Assembly: GCF_014643515.1 (NCBI RefSeq)
Contig: NZ_BMJP01000001.1
Span: forward strand, 1,651,110 to 1,715,109
DNA from: Sphingomonas prati
GTDB taxonomy: Bacteria; Pseudomonadota; Alphaproteobacteria; Sphingomonadales; Sphingomonadaceae
Direction of reading: 5' to 3'
Length of the DNA: 64,000 nucleotides
Shown here: one piece after another, positions 39,112 through 49,600 of the stretch
How the letters are laid out: the number at the start of each line of letters is the position of its first letter
Numbering within the stretch: position 1 is the first letter of the stretch
Position numbers and translations under genes: made by a program
Notes under the pieces: model-generated
What the model was told of the DNA's origin: nothing
The model's database searches: none
Seen by the model: only the letters and a program-made list of their open reading frames with translations

Positions 39112-41520
39112 GTGACCACCCTCCCCGCACCCCTCGCCACCTGGTTCGCGGACAAGGGCTGGTCCCCGCGTCCGCACCAGCTCGCCATGCTCGCCGCCGC
39201 CCGCGAAGGGCGCTCCGCGCTGCTCGTCGCCCCCACCGGCGCGGGCAAGACGCTCGCCGGCTTTTTACCCAGCCTGACCGAGCTGATCGAGGAGCCGATC
39301 GACGCGCTCCACACGCTCTACGTTTCCCCGCTGAAGGCGCTGGCCGTCGACGTGCAGCGCAACCTGCTCGATCCGATCGCCGAGATGGGCCTGCCGATCC
39401 GCGTCGAAACCCGCACCGGCGACACCCCGTCCGACCGCAAGCTCCGCCAGCGCACCCGCCCGCCGCAGATGCTGCTGACCACGCCCGAATCGCTCAGCCT
39501 GCTGCTCAGCTACCCCGATGCGCCCACCATGTTCGGCACGCTCCGCACCATCGTGATCGACGAGGTCCACGCGTTCGCCACCGGCAAGCGCGGCGACCTC
39601 CTCTCGCTCTGCATGGCGCGCCTCCAGAAACTCAGCCCCACGCTCCGCCGCGTGGCACTCTCCGCCACCGTCGACGATCCGGACGGCTATCGCGGCTGGC
39701 TGACCCCCGACGGCGACATCGACTCCGTGGCACTCGTCCAGGGCGCCCCCGGCGCGCCCGCCACGATCGACATCCTGCTGCCGCACGATCGCATCCCGTG
39801 GTCCGGCCACTCCGGCCGCTATGCCGCCAAACAGGTCATGGCCGCGATCGAGGCGCACCGCACCACCATCGTGTTCTGCAACACGCGCAGCCTCGCCGAA
39901 CTCATCTTCCAGGATCTCTGGCACGAGAACGACAACCAGCTGCCGATCGGCGTCCACCACGGCTCGCTCAGCCGCGAGGCGCGCCGCAAGGTCGAACAGG
40001 CCATGGCCGACGGCAAGCTGCGCGGCCTCGTCGCCACCGCCAGCCTCGATCTCGGCGTCGACTGGGGCGATGTCGATCTGGTGATCCAGATGGGTGCCCC
40101 CAAAGGCTCGTCGCGCCTGACGCAGCGCATCGGCCGCGCCAACCACCGGCTCGACGAACCTTCGAAGGCCATCGTCGTCCCCGGCAACCGCTTCGAATAT
40201 CTCGAGGCGCGCGCCGCACTCGACGCGGTCGAGGCCGGCGAGCTAGACCCCGACATCTTCCGCCGCGGCGCGCTCGACGTGCTGGCGCAGCACATCACCG
40301 CCTGCGCCTGCGCCGCACCCTTCGCCGCCGATGATCTGTTCGCCGAACTGCGCACCAGCGCGCCCTATGCGGCGCTGACACGCGACACGTTCGACCGCGT
40401 GCTCGGCTTCATCGAATCGGGCGGTTACGCGCTCAAGGCCTACGACCGGTTCAAGCGCCTGACGCTCCATCCGGACGGCCTTTGGCATATTACCCACCCG
40501 CGCTTCATCGCGCAGCACCGCCTGAACGCCGGCATCATCGTGGAGGCGACGATGCTCAACGTCCGCTTTAAGAACGGCCGGAGTCTCGGCAAGGTCGAGG
40601 AGGGGTTCGCATCCACGCTGACCAAGGGCGACACCTTCTTCTTCGCCGGCATGTCGCTGGAGGTCGACAAGATCGACACCGAGGACCTCCTCGTCCGCGC
40701 CACGTCTAAACCCGCGCGCATCCCCAAATATGGCGGGTCGCGGATGCCGCTGTCGACCAACCTGGCCGCGCGCGTCCGCCATTTCCTCCACGAACCGGCC
40801 GAATGGCACCGCTTCCCCGACGACGTCCGCGATTGGCTCCAGATCCAGCAGGCGCGCTCGCAGCTGCCCGATCCGTCGCAGCTGCTCGTCGAAACCTTCC
40901 CTCGCGACGGCCGCTACTACATGGTCGCCTACAGCTTCGAAGGGTGGAACGCGCACCAGTCGCTCGGCATGCTCATCACGAAACGGATGGAGGCGCAGGG
41001 CCTGAAGCCGATCGGCTTCGTGTCGAACGACTATGCGCTCGCGACGTTCAGCTCGATGCCGGTCACCGACCCCGCCAGCCTGTTCTCCGCCGACATTCTG
41101 GAGGACGAATTCGTCGACTGGGTGCAACAGTCCGCGCTCCTCAAACGCGCATTCCGCGAAGTCGCGGTGATCGGCGGCCTCGTCGAACGCCAGCACCCCG
41201 GCAAGCGCAAGACCGGCAAGCAGGTCACCTTCTCCACCGACCTCATCTACGACGTGCTGCGCCGCTACGAACCGTCGCACCTCCTGCTTGAGGCCGCCTG
41301 GGAAGACGCCCGCGCCCGCATGACCGACGTCGGCCGCCTCGCCCTCCTCCTCGACCGCGCCGCCGGCACCATGCTCCACGTCGACCTCGACCGCGTCTCG
41401 CCCCTAGCGGTCCCCGTCCTCGTCCTCATCGGCCGCGAACGCGTGCTGCAATCGGACGGCGAAGACGACCTCCTGATCGAAGCCGAAGCGCTGGCCGCCG
41501 AAGCGATGCGGCTGGACTGA
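39112..41520 (+). CDS. Ligase-associated DEXH-box helicase (Lhr-type)
   Basis: An 802-residue superfamily 2 helicase. Motif I is APTGAGKTLAGFLPSL, motif II VIDEVHAFATGKRGDL, motif III SATVDDPDGY, and in the second RecA domain VFCNTRSLAELIFQDL and RIGRANHRLDE. It matches the shorter, ligase-associated group (TIGR04121) of Lhr helicases that is linked with an MBL exonuclease, ATP-dependent ligase and phosphoesterase in DNA repair. The start is GTG at 39112; an overlapping ATG one frame over would not give this protein. The exonuclease partner is upstream on the other strand. Confidence 0.92.
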   Translation: MTTLPAPLATWFADKGWSPRPHQLAMLAAAREGRSALLVAPTGAGKTLAGFLPSLTELIEEPIDALHTLYVSPLKALAVDVQRNLLDPIAEMGLPIRVETRTGDTPSDRKLRQRTRPPQMLLTTPESLSLLLSYPDAPTMFGTLRTIVIDEVHAFATGKRGDLLSLCMARLQKLSPTLRRVALSATVDDPDGYRGWLTPDGDIDSVALVQGAPGAPATIDILLPHDRIPWSGHSGRYAAKQVMAAIEAHRTTIVFCNTRSLAELIFQDLWHENDNQLPIGVHHGSLSREARRKVEQAMADGKLRGLVATASLDLGVDWGDVDLVIQMGAPKGSSRLTQRIGRANHRLDEPSKAIVVPGNRFEYLEARAALDAVEAGELDPDIFRRGALDVLAQHITACACAAPFAADDLFAELRTSAPYAALTRDTFDRVLGFIESGGYALKAYDRFKRLTLHPDGLWHITHPRFIAQHRLNAGIIVEATMLNVRFKNGRSLGKVEEGFASTLTKGDTFFFAGMSLEVDKIDTEDLLVRATSKPARIPKYGGSRMPLSTNLAARVRHFLHEPAEWHRFPDDVRDWLQIQQARSQLPDPSQLLVETFPRDGRYYMVAYSFEGWNAHQSLGMLITKRMEAQGLKPIGFVSNDYALATFSSMPVTDPASLFSADILEDEFVDWVQQSALLKRAFREVAVIGGLVERQHPGKRKTGKQVTFSTDLIYDVLRRYEPSHLLLEAAWEDARARMTDVGRLALLLDRAAGTMLHVDLDRVSPLAVPVLVLIGRERVLQSDGEDDLLIEAEALAAEAMRLD

Positions 41521-41523
41521 GCA

Positions 41524-41646
41524 AACCTTCTGCTCCCTCCCCCCACCGGGGGGAGGGCCGGGGTGGGGGGCGTGGCTGGGGGTAACGTCGTCCCAAGCCT
41601 GAGCCCCCCACCCAACCCTCCCCCCGGTTGAGGGGAGGGCTAAAGT
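41524..41646. repeat. Family D repeat, copy D4
   Basis: Two halves in opposite orientation: CTCCCTCCCCCCACCGGGGG with the following GAGGGCCGGGGTGGGGGG, then CCCCCCACCCAACCCTCCCC with CCGGTTGAGGGGAGGG. It is the same layout as D1, lying between the helicase and hydrolase genes. Confidence 0.85.
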
Positions 41647-41708
41647 CCCACCAAGCCCAGCACCAAAACCCAAAGGGAGAAACATCCCCCCTCACCCGTT
41701 ACCCCCGG

Positions 41709-42704
41709 ATGCTCTCCACCCTGCTCGCCACCGCCGCGCTCGCCGCAGCCCCCGCCGCCGCGCCCGCAACGCCGGACCTCGGCCCCAACCTCGAACGGTT
41801 CGCCTACCCCCACCCGGTCCGGCGCTTCGCCGCTACGCCGCAGGGCGAGCCCGTCACGATGGCCTATATGGACATCGCCCCCACCGCGCCCGCCAACGGC
41901 CACACCGTGCTCCTCCTCCACGGCAAGAACTTCTGCGCCGCCACCTGGGGTGCCACCGCCGACGCGCTGGCGGCAAAAGGCTACCGCGTCATCGCGCCGG
42001 ACCAGATCGGTTTCTGCAAATCATCCAAGCCGGCGGGCTTCCAGTACAGCTTCGCGGCACTCAGCAACCTCACCGACGCCCTCCTCGCCGACCGCGGCCT
42101 CGGCAAGGTCGACGTCGTCGGCCATTCGATGGGCGGCATGCTCGCCGTCCGGTTCGCGCTGCTCCACCCAACCCGCGTCGACCGGCTCATCCTCGTCAAC
42201 CCGCTGGGTCTCGCCGACCGGATCGCGCAGGGCGTCCCCCCCGCCACGCTGACGCAGCTGATCGCCGAGGAGACCCGCAGCAGTGCGACCAGCATCAAGG
42301 CCTACCAGCAGGCCAACTACTATCACGGCACCTGGCGGCCCGAGTACGACAAGTGGGTCGCGATGTCCGCCGGCATGTCCGCCGGTCCGGGTCGCGCGAT
42401 CGTCGCCAACGCCCAGGCGCGCACCAGCGACATGATCCAGACGCAGCCGATCGCCTACGAACTCGATCGCCTCCGCGTCCCCACCACTCTCATGATCGGC
42501 ATGCGCGACACCACCGCCTTCGGCCGCGCCCGTGCCCCCGCCGCGATCCGCGCGTCGATCCCGGCCATCCCGGCGCTCGCCGACGCCACCGTCCGGCGCA
42601 TCCCCGGCGCAAGACTCGTCAAGTTCGACGCACTCGGTCACAGCCCGCAGGTCGAGGACCCCGCGACGTTCCAGGCCGCCCTCCTCGCCGCACTCGCCCG
42701 TTGA
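41709..42704 (+). CDS. Alpha/beta hydrolase, exported
   Basis: A 331-residue alpha/beta hydrolase with an N-terminal signal peptide (MLSTLLATAALAAAPAAAPA). The oxyanion/entry segment is VLLLHGKNFCAATW, the nucleophile elbow GHSMGGML, an acid candidate in IGMRDTTAFGRA, and the catalytic histidine in FDALGHSPQVEDP. Its exact substrate is unknown; the RELATED group includes haloalkane dehalogenase-like and epoxide hydrolase-like esterases. The start at 41709 follows the D4 repeat. The stop TGA overlaps the TTG start of the next gene, so the two are coupled. Confidence 0.88.
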   Translation: MLSTLLATAALAAAPAAAPATPDLGPNLERFAYPHPVRRFAATPQGEPVTMAYMDIAPTAPANGHTVLLLHGKNFCAATWGATADALAAKGYRVIAPDQIGFCKSSKPAGFQYSFAALSNLTDALLADRGLGKVDVVGHSMGGMLAVRFALLHPTRVDRLILVNPLGLADRIAQGVPPATLTQLIAEETRSSATSIKAYQQANYYHGTWRPEYDKWVAMSAGMSAGPGRAIVANAQARTSDMIQTQPIAYELDRLRVPTTLMIGMRDTTAFGRARAPAAIRASIPAIPALADATVRRIPGARLVKFDALGHSPQVEDPATFQAALLAALAR

Positions 42705-44500
42705 CCGACCTCAGTCGCACCCCGATCGCAGACCACGGCGTCATCGGCGACCTGCGCAGCGCCGCACTCGTTACCCGCGGCGCTGCGATCGACTGGCTCT
42801 GCTGGCCACATTTCGACAGCCCGCCACTGTTCGCCGGCCTGCTCGGCCCGTCCGGCGGCGCGTGCGTTGTGGAGGGCGACTGGCAACCCGCCGGACGCGC
42901 CTACCGCACCGGCACAGCGATCCTCGACACGCACCTCGCCGCCGGCCCCGCGACAATCACCGTCACCGATTTCATGCCGCTCACCGCGATCGCCGATCCC
43001 GGCAACACCGGCCCCGACGCCGACGCGCCCGGCACGCTGATCCGCATCGTCACCTGCACCGCCGGCCCGGCGGATGTCACAATCCGCATCGCCCCGCGCT
43101 TCGACTGGGGCGAGACGCAGGTCGCGGCCGAACCGGACGGCACCGCAATCTGCTGGCCCGACTGCCCGATCGTCGCCACCGCCACCCACCCGATCACCCC
43201 GGACGGCCCCGACGCGCGCGTCACCGCGACGTTGCAGACCGGCGAAACACTCGTCCTGATCCTCGCGCACGACGCCCCCGCCAACCCCGCGACCGCCACC
43301 GCAGCGCTCGACGCCACCGCCGCCTACTGGACCGGCTGGTCCGCCGCCTGCCGCTACGACCGCGACCACAGCGAACTGGTCCTGCGCAGCGCGATCACGA
43401 TGAAGCTGCTCACCCACGCCCCGACCGGCGGGCTGATCGCCGCGGTCACCACCAGCCTGCCCGAAGCGGTCGGCTATGCCCGCAACTGGGACTATCGCTA
43501 CGTCTGGACGCGCGACGCGGTCTTCTGCGTCTCCGCTTTCCTCGTGCTCGGCTATCGGCGCGAGGCGGCCGAGTTCCTGCGCTTCATCCACCACCGCGAC
43601 GGCATCGGCGGCGACGGGCCGCTCCGCGTCATGTACGCGCTCGATGGCGACGTGCCGGACGAGATCAGCCACCCCGCGCTTACCGGCTGGCGCAACTCCG
43701 CCCCGGTCCGTTCCGGCAACGGCGCCAATGACCAGGCGCAGCACGAGATCTACGGCGAATATCTCGCCGCGCTCAATCTCTACACGATCGACCACGGCAC
43801 CGACGGCCTCTGCCGCGAACTGGTCGGCAATCTGGAGGACTTCGTCCGGCGCTGCGCCCGCGCGGCGATCGACCGGTTCGACGTGCCCGATCAGGGCATC
43901 TGGGAATTGCGCGGAGACGCCCGCCACCTGCTCCACAGCAAGGCGATGTGCTGGGCCGCGGTCGATCGCGCGCGGCGGATCTTCGACCGGCTCGGCTTCG
44001 CCCCCGATCCCGACTGGCAACCGCGCGCCGACGCGATGCTCGCCGAGCTCCGCGACCGCGCCTGGAACGAGGATGCCGGCAGCTACGTCATGGAATATGG
44101 CGGCACCGATCTCGACATGTCGACGCTCCGCCTCGCGCTGATGGCGGTGTTCGACCCCGCCTCCGATCGCTTCGCCCGCACCATCGCCGCGCACGAGGCA
44201 GCACTCGGCCGCGGCGGCCTGCACGATCGCTACCGCTTCGACGACGGGCTGGCGGGGCGCGAGGGTGCGTTCGTCGCGGCCAGCTTCTGGATGGTTGGCG
44301 CACATGCCGCCGCGGGCGACACCACCGCTGCCGCGCGCAAGCTGGCCCCCGTCCTCGCCGCCGCCAGCGACCTCGGCCTCTACGGCGAGGAGATCGACCC
44401 CGACACCGGCGCCCATCTCGGAAATTTCCCTCAGGGTCTCAGCCACATGGCCCTGATCCACGAGGTCATGCGTCTCTACGGCACGAACCCAGCACACTGA
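42701..44500 (+). CDS. Glycoside hydrolase family 15 protein (glucoamylase/trehalase-like)
   Basis: A 599-residue GH15 enzyme with the N-terminal beta domain (PIADHGVIGDLRSAALVTRG, AIDWLCWPHFDSPPLFAGLL) and the (alpha/alpha)6 barrel. GYARNWDYRYVWTRDAVF holds substrate-binding residues and FDVPDQGIWELRGDARHLLH contains the catalytic glutamate candidate (QGIWELRG). GH15 members of this architecture hydrolyse trehalose or alpha-glucans; which one applies here is open. The start is an uncommon TTG at 42701 overlapping the hydrolase stop (TTGA); no nearer ATG gives the conserved N-terminus. Confidence 0.9.
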   Translation: MTDLSRTPIADHGVIGDLRSAALVTRGAAIDWLCWPHFDSPPLFAGLLGPSGGACVVEGDWQPAGRAYRTGTAILDTHLAAGPATITVTDFMPLTAIADPGNTGPDADAPGTLIRIVTCTAGPADVTIRIAPRFDWGETQVAAEPDGTAICWPDCPIVATATHPITPDGPDARVTATLQTGETLVLILAHDAPANPATATAALDATAAYWTGWSAACRYDRDHSELVLRSAITMKLLTHAPTGGLIAAVTTSLPEAVGYARNWDYRYVWTRDAVFCVSAFLVLGYRREAAEFLRFIHHRDGIGGDGPLRVMYALDGDVPDEISHPALTGWRNSAPVRSGNGANDQAQHEIYGEYLAALNLYTIDHGTDGLCRELVGNLEDFVRRCARAAIDRFDVPDQGIWELRGDARHLLHSKAMCWAAVDRARRIFDRLGFAPDPDWQPRADAMLAELRDRAWNEDAGSYVMEYGGTDLDMSTLRLALMAVFDPASDRFARTIAAHEAALGRGGLHDRYRFDDGLAGREGAFVAASFWMVGAHAAAGDTTAAARKLAPVLAAASDLGLYGEEIDPDTGAHLGNFPQGLSHMALIHEVMRLYGTNPAH

Positions 44501-44519
44501 TCACGGCAAGGAGCCCCCC

Positions 44520-45386
44520 ATGGCGATCCCCGACTATCCGACCCCGCCCTTCCCGACGCAGCAGCAGGCCTTCCCCGGCAAGACCGCCAGGATGGACCCC
44601 AAGCCCGACCACGGCGAAACCAGCTACGAAGGCTCCGGCCAGTTGAAGGGCAAGCGCACCCTCATCACCGGCGGCGACAGCGGCATCGGCGCCGCCGTGG
44701 CGATCGCCTTCGCACGCGAAGGGGCCGACGTCGCGATCGCCTACCTGCCCGACGAGCAGGGGGATGCGGAAACGATCGGCGCGCTGATCGAGGCGGCCGG
44801 CGTCCGCGCGCTCCTGATCCCCGGCGACATCACGGACGAGGCGCACGCCGTCGCCATGATGGACCGTGTCGTGGCGGAGTTCGGCGGCATCGACGTGCTG
44901 GTCAACAACGCCGCCTACCAGACCTATTTCGAGAACTTTGACGACGTCACGCTGGACGAGTGGAAGAAGACGTTCGACACCAACGTCCACGCGACCTTCC
45001 ACCTCACCAAGCTCGCCGTTGCGCAGATGTCGGCCGGCGCCAGCATCATCAACACGTCCTCGGTCAATTCCAAGGACCCGACGCCCAACCTGTTCCCCTA
45101 TTCGGCGACCAAGGGCGCGATCAGCAACCTGACCGTCGGCCTGGCCCAGTTCCTGGCTAAACGCCGCATCCGCGTGAACGCCGTGATGCCCGGCCCGATC
45201 TGGACCCCGTTCATCCCCGCCGGCATGGACGCGGACTCGGTCACCAGCTTCGGCGAGAAAAACCCCTCCGGCCGCCCCGGCCAGCCCGCCGAACTCGCCT
45301 CCGCCTACGTCATGCTCGCTTCGGACAAATCGAGCTACACCTCGGGTGCGCTGATCACCGTGGCGGGCGGTATGCCGATCATGTGA
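44520..45386 (+). CDS. SDR family oxidoreductase (YghA/YdaD-like)
   Basis: A 288-residue short-chain dehydrogenase of the cluster with an N-terminal extension rich in Pro (PDYPTPPFPTQQQAFPGKTA, then MDPKPDHGETSYEGSG). The NAD(P)-binding motif is TLITGGDSGIGAAVAIAFA, NNAAYQ follows, and the catalytic YSATKGAISNLT has tyrosine and lysine with IINTSSVNS carrying the serine. These proteins (E. coli YghA, general stress protein YdaD) are associated with stress, with unclear substrates. It lies 19 bases after the GH15 gene, with AAGGAG ahead of the ATG. Confidence 0.92.
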   Translation: MAIPDYPTPPFPTQQQAFPGKTARMDPKPDHGETSYEGSGQLKGKRTLITGGDSGIGAAVAIAFAREGADVAIAYLPDEQGDAETIGALIEAAGVRALLIPGDITDEAHAVAMMDRVVAEFGGIDVLVNNAAYQTYFENFDDVTLDEWKKTFDTNVHATFHLTKLAVAQMSAGASIINTSSVNSKDPTPNLFPYSATKGAISNLTVGLAQFLAKRRIRVNAVMPGPIWTPFIPAGMDADSVTSFGEKNPSGRPGQPAELASAYVMLASDKSSYTSGALITVAGGMPIM

Positions 45387-45426
45387 GCCTTCGTTCGGAC
45401 AAAGGCAGCTAAAAAAAGCCGCAAAC

Positions 45427-45488
45427 CCGTTTGGTTCGAGCCTGTCGAGAACTCAGCGCTGAGTTCTCGACAGGCTCGAATCAAACGG
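45427..45488. repeat. Family A inverted repeat, copy A5 (possible bidirectional terminator)
   Basis: Almost perfect: CCGTTTGGTTCGAGCCTGTC and GAGAACTCAGCGCTGAGTTCTC, whose centre is itself self-complementary, then the complement to AATCAAACGG. It lies between the convergent SDR and CDF genes. Confidence 0.88.
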
Positions 45489-45507
45489 ACGCGGGCTCGA
45501 ATTCACC

Positions 45508-46473
45508 TCAAGGATGCAAATGATCCCGGTGCCCGCACGCCTGCGCCGCGGTCTCTGTCTGGATCGTGCTGTGCCCGATCCCATGCCGCGCGGCCAACCA
45601 CGTCGCCACCGCATGCCGCACCCCGTCGGCATCCGCCCCACCAGTCAGCTCCACGTGCACCGTACAATTCACCGCATCGGACGACACCGACCAGACATGC
45701 AGGTCGTGCACGCCGCCCACGCCAGCGATGCCACCGATCCCCGCGCGGATATCGGGCAGGTTCATCCCCCCCGGCACGCCTTCAAGCAGCACGTTGATCG
45801 TATCGCGCAGCAGCGTCCAGGTCCGCGGCACGACCCATAGGCCGATGCCGATTGCCACCACCGGGTCGATCCAGGTCCAGCCGGTGAAGCGGATCGCCAC
45901 CGCGCCTGCGATCACGCCGACCGATCCGATCGCGTCGGCCCACACCTCCAGATACGCGCCCTTCATGTTCAGATTGCCGTCGCGCCCGGCGGACAGCAGC
46001 CGCATCGACGCGAAGTTCACGATCAGCCCCAGCACCGCGACCGCCATCATGCCGCCGGACTCGATCGGCTGCGGCGTGCGGAACCGCTGCACCGCCTCGA
46101 TCAGCACATAGATCGCCACCGCGAACAGCAGCAGCGCGTTGAACGCCGCCGCCAGGATCTCGAACCGCTTGTACCCGAACGTCCGCCGATCATCGGCCGG
46201 CCGCGCCCCGATCGAGATCGCCGCCAGCGCGATCACCAGTGCCGCGACATCGGTCATCATGTGCGCCGCGTCGGACAGCAGCGCGAGACTGTTGAACCAG
46301 AACGCGCCCACCACCTCGACCAGCAGGTAAAAGGCCGTCAACGCCAGCGCCCAGCGCAGGCTCCGCACGTCCGCACCCGCAGTATGATCGTGATGGCCGC
46401 CGCCATGTCCATGGCCGTGCCCATGACCGTGGCTATGCCCGCTGTGATCCTGCGTCATATCGTCCCCGGCCAT
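45508..46473 (-). CDS. Cation diffusion facilitator family metal exporter
   Basis: A 321-residue, six-TM CDF transporter that moves Zn2+, Co2+, Cd2+ or similar ions out of the cytoplasm against protons. The N-terminus is histidine-rich (HSGHSHGHGHGHGHGGGHHD). TM2 has the metal site LLSDAAHMMTDVAAL and TM5 has AYLEVWADAIGSVGV, where the usual histidine of HxxxD is replaced by glutamate. The cytoplasmic tail is AVATWLAARHGIGHSTIQTE. ATG 46473 is chosen; 46458 is an alternative start five codons downstream. Confidence 0.92.
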   Translation of the reverse strand: MAGDDMTQDHSGHSHGHGHGHGHGGGHHDHTAGADVRSLRWALALTAFYLLVEVVGAFWFNSLALLSDAAHMMTDVAALVIALAAISIGARPADDRRTFGYKRFEILAAAFNALLLFAVAIYVLIEAVQRFRTPQPIESGGMMAVAVLGLIVNFASMRLLSAGRDGNLNMKGAYLEVWADAIGSVGVIAGAVAIRFTGWTWIDPVVAIGIGLWVVPRTWTLLRDTINVLLEGVPGGMNLPDIRAGIGGIAGVGGVHDLHVWSVSSDAVNCTVHVELTGGADADGVRHAVATWLAARHGIGHSTIQTETAAQACGHRDHLHP

Positions 46474-46658
46474 CGCATCCGCCTGCCATAGGCCGCGCGC
46501 GTCACCGCGTACATCGCCCGGTTCCCACCCCGACATTACCGATCCGTCATGCGGCCGTCATGCCACCAGCATGCCGACAGGCGCAGTAAGGCCATGCCGA
46601 CGCGTTTCCTCCCTGGCGCGTCGGCACCCCCCCTCCACATCGGCCGTCAGGTTCCGCG

Positions 46659-49600
46659 ATGAACGCCCCCGTCTTCTACGATCCCAGCGGCCGTCGCCGG
46701 CGCTGGTCGCTGCGGTCCCTCGTCCTCGCGGTCCTGCTGCTGACCGCGCTGGGCGGCGTGTTCGCGTTCACGATCATCGACGTGCCCGTCCCGCGCCCGC
46801 TGGCGTTCGGCGTCGAACGCCCGCACCCGCGCCCGCTGGTGCAGCAGGTCGGCCACATCCGCCACAAGGTCAGCACGCGGCTCCACGCGCTGTTCGGTCG
46901 CTGGCTGCCGCTCGCCCCCACCGGTGCCGCCGCGGCCGGCGGCCGACCCGCGCACCAGGCCGTGATCGGCTTCTACACGCCGTGGGACGATGCCAGCCGC
47001 TCCTCGCTGACCGCCCATGTCGCCGAACTCGACTGGCTTGTCCCGGCGATGATGTCCGTCACCGGTCCCGACCATCACCTCACGACCACCGACGATCCGC
47101 ACCTGAACGCCATCCTGGACGGGGCCGCGCACCGCCCCGCCATCCTGCCGATGGTCCAGAACGTCGCCGACGCCGGCTGGGACGGCGCGGGCACCGCAAA
47201 GCTGCTGCACGATCCCGCCGCCCGCACGCGCTTCCTCGACCAGCTCGAACCGCTGCTCGCCGCGCACAATGCCCGCGGCGTGGTGTTCGATCTGGAATCA
47301 CTCCCCGCGTCGGCACAGCCCGACTACAAACTCTTCCTGAAACAGGCGCATGCTCGCTTCGCGCCGCGCGGCTGGCTGGTCACGCTGGCCGTCCCGGTCG
47401 CCGATTCGGACTGGCGGCTCGCCGACTATGCGAAGGTCGCCGACCGGCTCTTCATCATGGCCTATGACCAGCATTGGCCCGGCAGCACCCCCGGCCCGAT
47501 CGCCGGCCAGCCCTGGTTCGCGCAGGCGACCCGCGCTGCGGTGGCCCAGATCGGCGCGGCCAAGTCGATCGTTGCGATCGGCAGCTATGCCTATGACTGG
47601 ACCGAGCATGGCGGCGAAGCGACCGCGCTGTCGATCGAGGACACATGGCTCGCCGCGCACGACAGCGGCGTCGTCCCGCGCTTCGACGCCGCCAGCGGCA
47701 ACGCCACGTTCGACTACGAGGAATCCGGCAAGGCGCACCATGTCTGGATGCTCGACGCGGCCAGCGCCTGGAACGAGCTGCGCGTCGCGCACGACCAGGG
47801 CGTCGCCGGCGTCGCACTCTGGCGGCTTGGGCTGGAGGATCCCGGCATCTGGCCGGTGTTCCGGGGCTTCCACAGCGGCACGTTGCCCGATCTGACCCGC
47901 ATCCACGCCTCCACCAGCGTCGATGTCGAGGGCACCGGCGAGCTGCTGCGCATCGATCATGTCCCCACCCCCGGCCGGCGCACCATGACCGTCGACGGCC
48001 AGGGCCTGATCCGGAACGAGGTCTATCACCGCCTGCCGACGCCCTACACCGTCGAACGCACCGGCCACCGCCCCGGCCTGGTCGCGCTGACGTTCGACGA
48101 TGGCCCGGACCCGACCTGGACCCCCGCCATCCTGAAGATCCTGGAGGCGCGCCACGTGCCCGGCGCCTTCTTCGTCATCGGCGAAAACGCGGTCACCCAC
48201 CCGGCGCTGCTCAACGATATCATCGCGGCGGGCAGCGAGATCGGCAACCACAGCTACACCCACCCCAACCTCGCGCTCGAATCGGCGCGCGGCACGCGGC
48301 TCGAACTCAACGCGACGCAGCGGCTGATCGAGGCGTATACCGGTCACGCCACGCGACTGTTCCGCGCGCCCTATTTCGGCGACGCCGAACCCACGACGCG
48401 TGACGAACTCGATCCCGTGCTGGCCGCGCAACAGGACGGCTATCTGAACGTCGGGCTGCACGTCGACCCGAACGACTGGCAACGCCCCGGCGCGGACGCG
48501 ATCGTCAACCAGGTCGTGACGCAGGTCGGCAACGACAGCGCGGAACAGTCCGCGCAGGTCATCCTGCTCCATGACGGCGGCGGCGACCGGGCGCAGACCG
48601 TGGCGGCGCTGCCCCGCATCATCGATACCCTGCGCGCACGCGGCTACCGCTTCGTACCCGTGTCCGAACTGGCCGGGCTCAGCGCAAGCCAGGTCATGCC
48701 GACCGTCGCCGGGCGCGATCTGGCCTGGGTGCGGGTCGACGTCGCGGTGTTCCTGCTGGTCGGTGGCCTTGCCTACGCGATCCGCTGGCTGTTCTTCGTC
48801 GCGATCGTGCTGGGCCTCGGCCGCGCGATCACGCTGGCGGTGCTGGCCATCATCGCGCGCCGGCGCGAACGCGGCATTGTGCCGCCCGCGATCGATCCGG
48901 CGCGCTTCGTCTCCGTCCTGATCCCTGCCTTTAACGAGGCGCGCGTGATCGAGGCATCGGTCCGCCGCGTCCTCGCCAGCCGCGACGTCGCGCTGGAGGT
49001 GATCGTGATCGACGACGGATCGACCGACGGCACCAGCCAGGTCGTCGCCGGCGCGTTCGCCGACGAACCACGCGTCCGGCTGTTGACGCTCGCCAACGGC
49101 GGCAAGGCGGCGGCGCTCAACACCGCACTCCGCCTGGCGCGCGGCGACGTGGTCGTCGCGCTCGACGCCGATACGCAGTTCGAACCGCTGACCATCGCAC
49201 GGCTGGCACGCTGGTTCGTCGATCCGACGCTCGGCGCGGTCGCCGGCAACGCGCAGGTCGGCAACCGCGTCAACCTGGTCACGCGCTGGCAGGCGATCGA
49301 ATATACGACCGCGCAGAGCCTGGAACGCCGCGCGCTGGCCGGGTTCGATGCGATCACGGTCGTGCCCGGCGCGGTCGGTGCCTGGTCGCGCGCCGCGCTC
49401 GACGCGGTCGGCGGCTACCCGGTCGATACGCTGGCAGAGGACCAGGACCTGACCATCGCGGTCCAGCGTGCCGGCTGGCGCGTCGCCTGCGATCCGGAGG
49501 CGGTCGCCTGGACGGAGGCACCCGAAAGCTTCGCGGCGCTCTCCCGCCAGCGCTTCCGCTGGGCGTTCGGCACGCTGCAATGCCTGTGGAAACACCGCGC

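Noticed and set aside
47298..49595. A 765-residue minus-strand reading frame opposite the three-domain polysaccharide gene
   Set aside because: It is a shadow of the plus-strand gene in GC-rich DNA; it shows no motifs and has Arg/Asp-rich composition.
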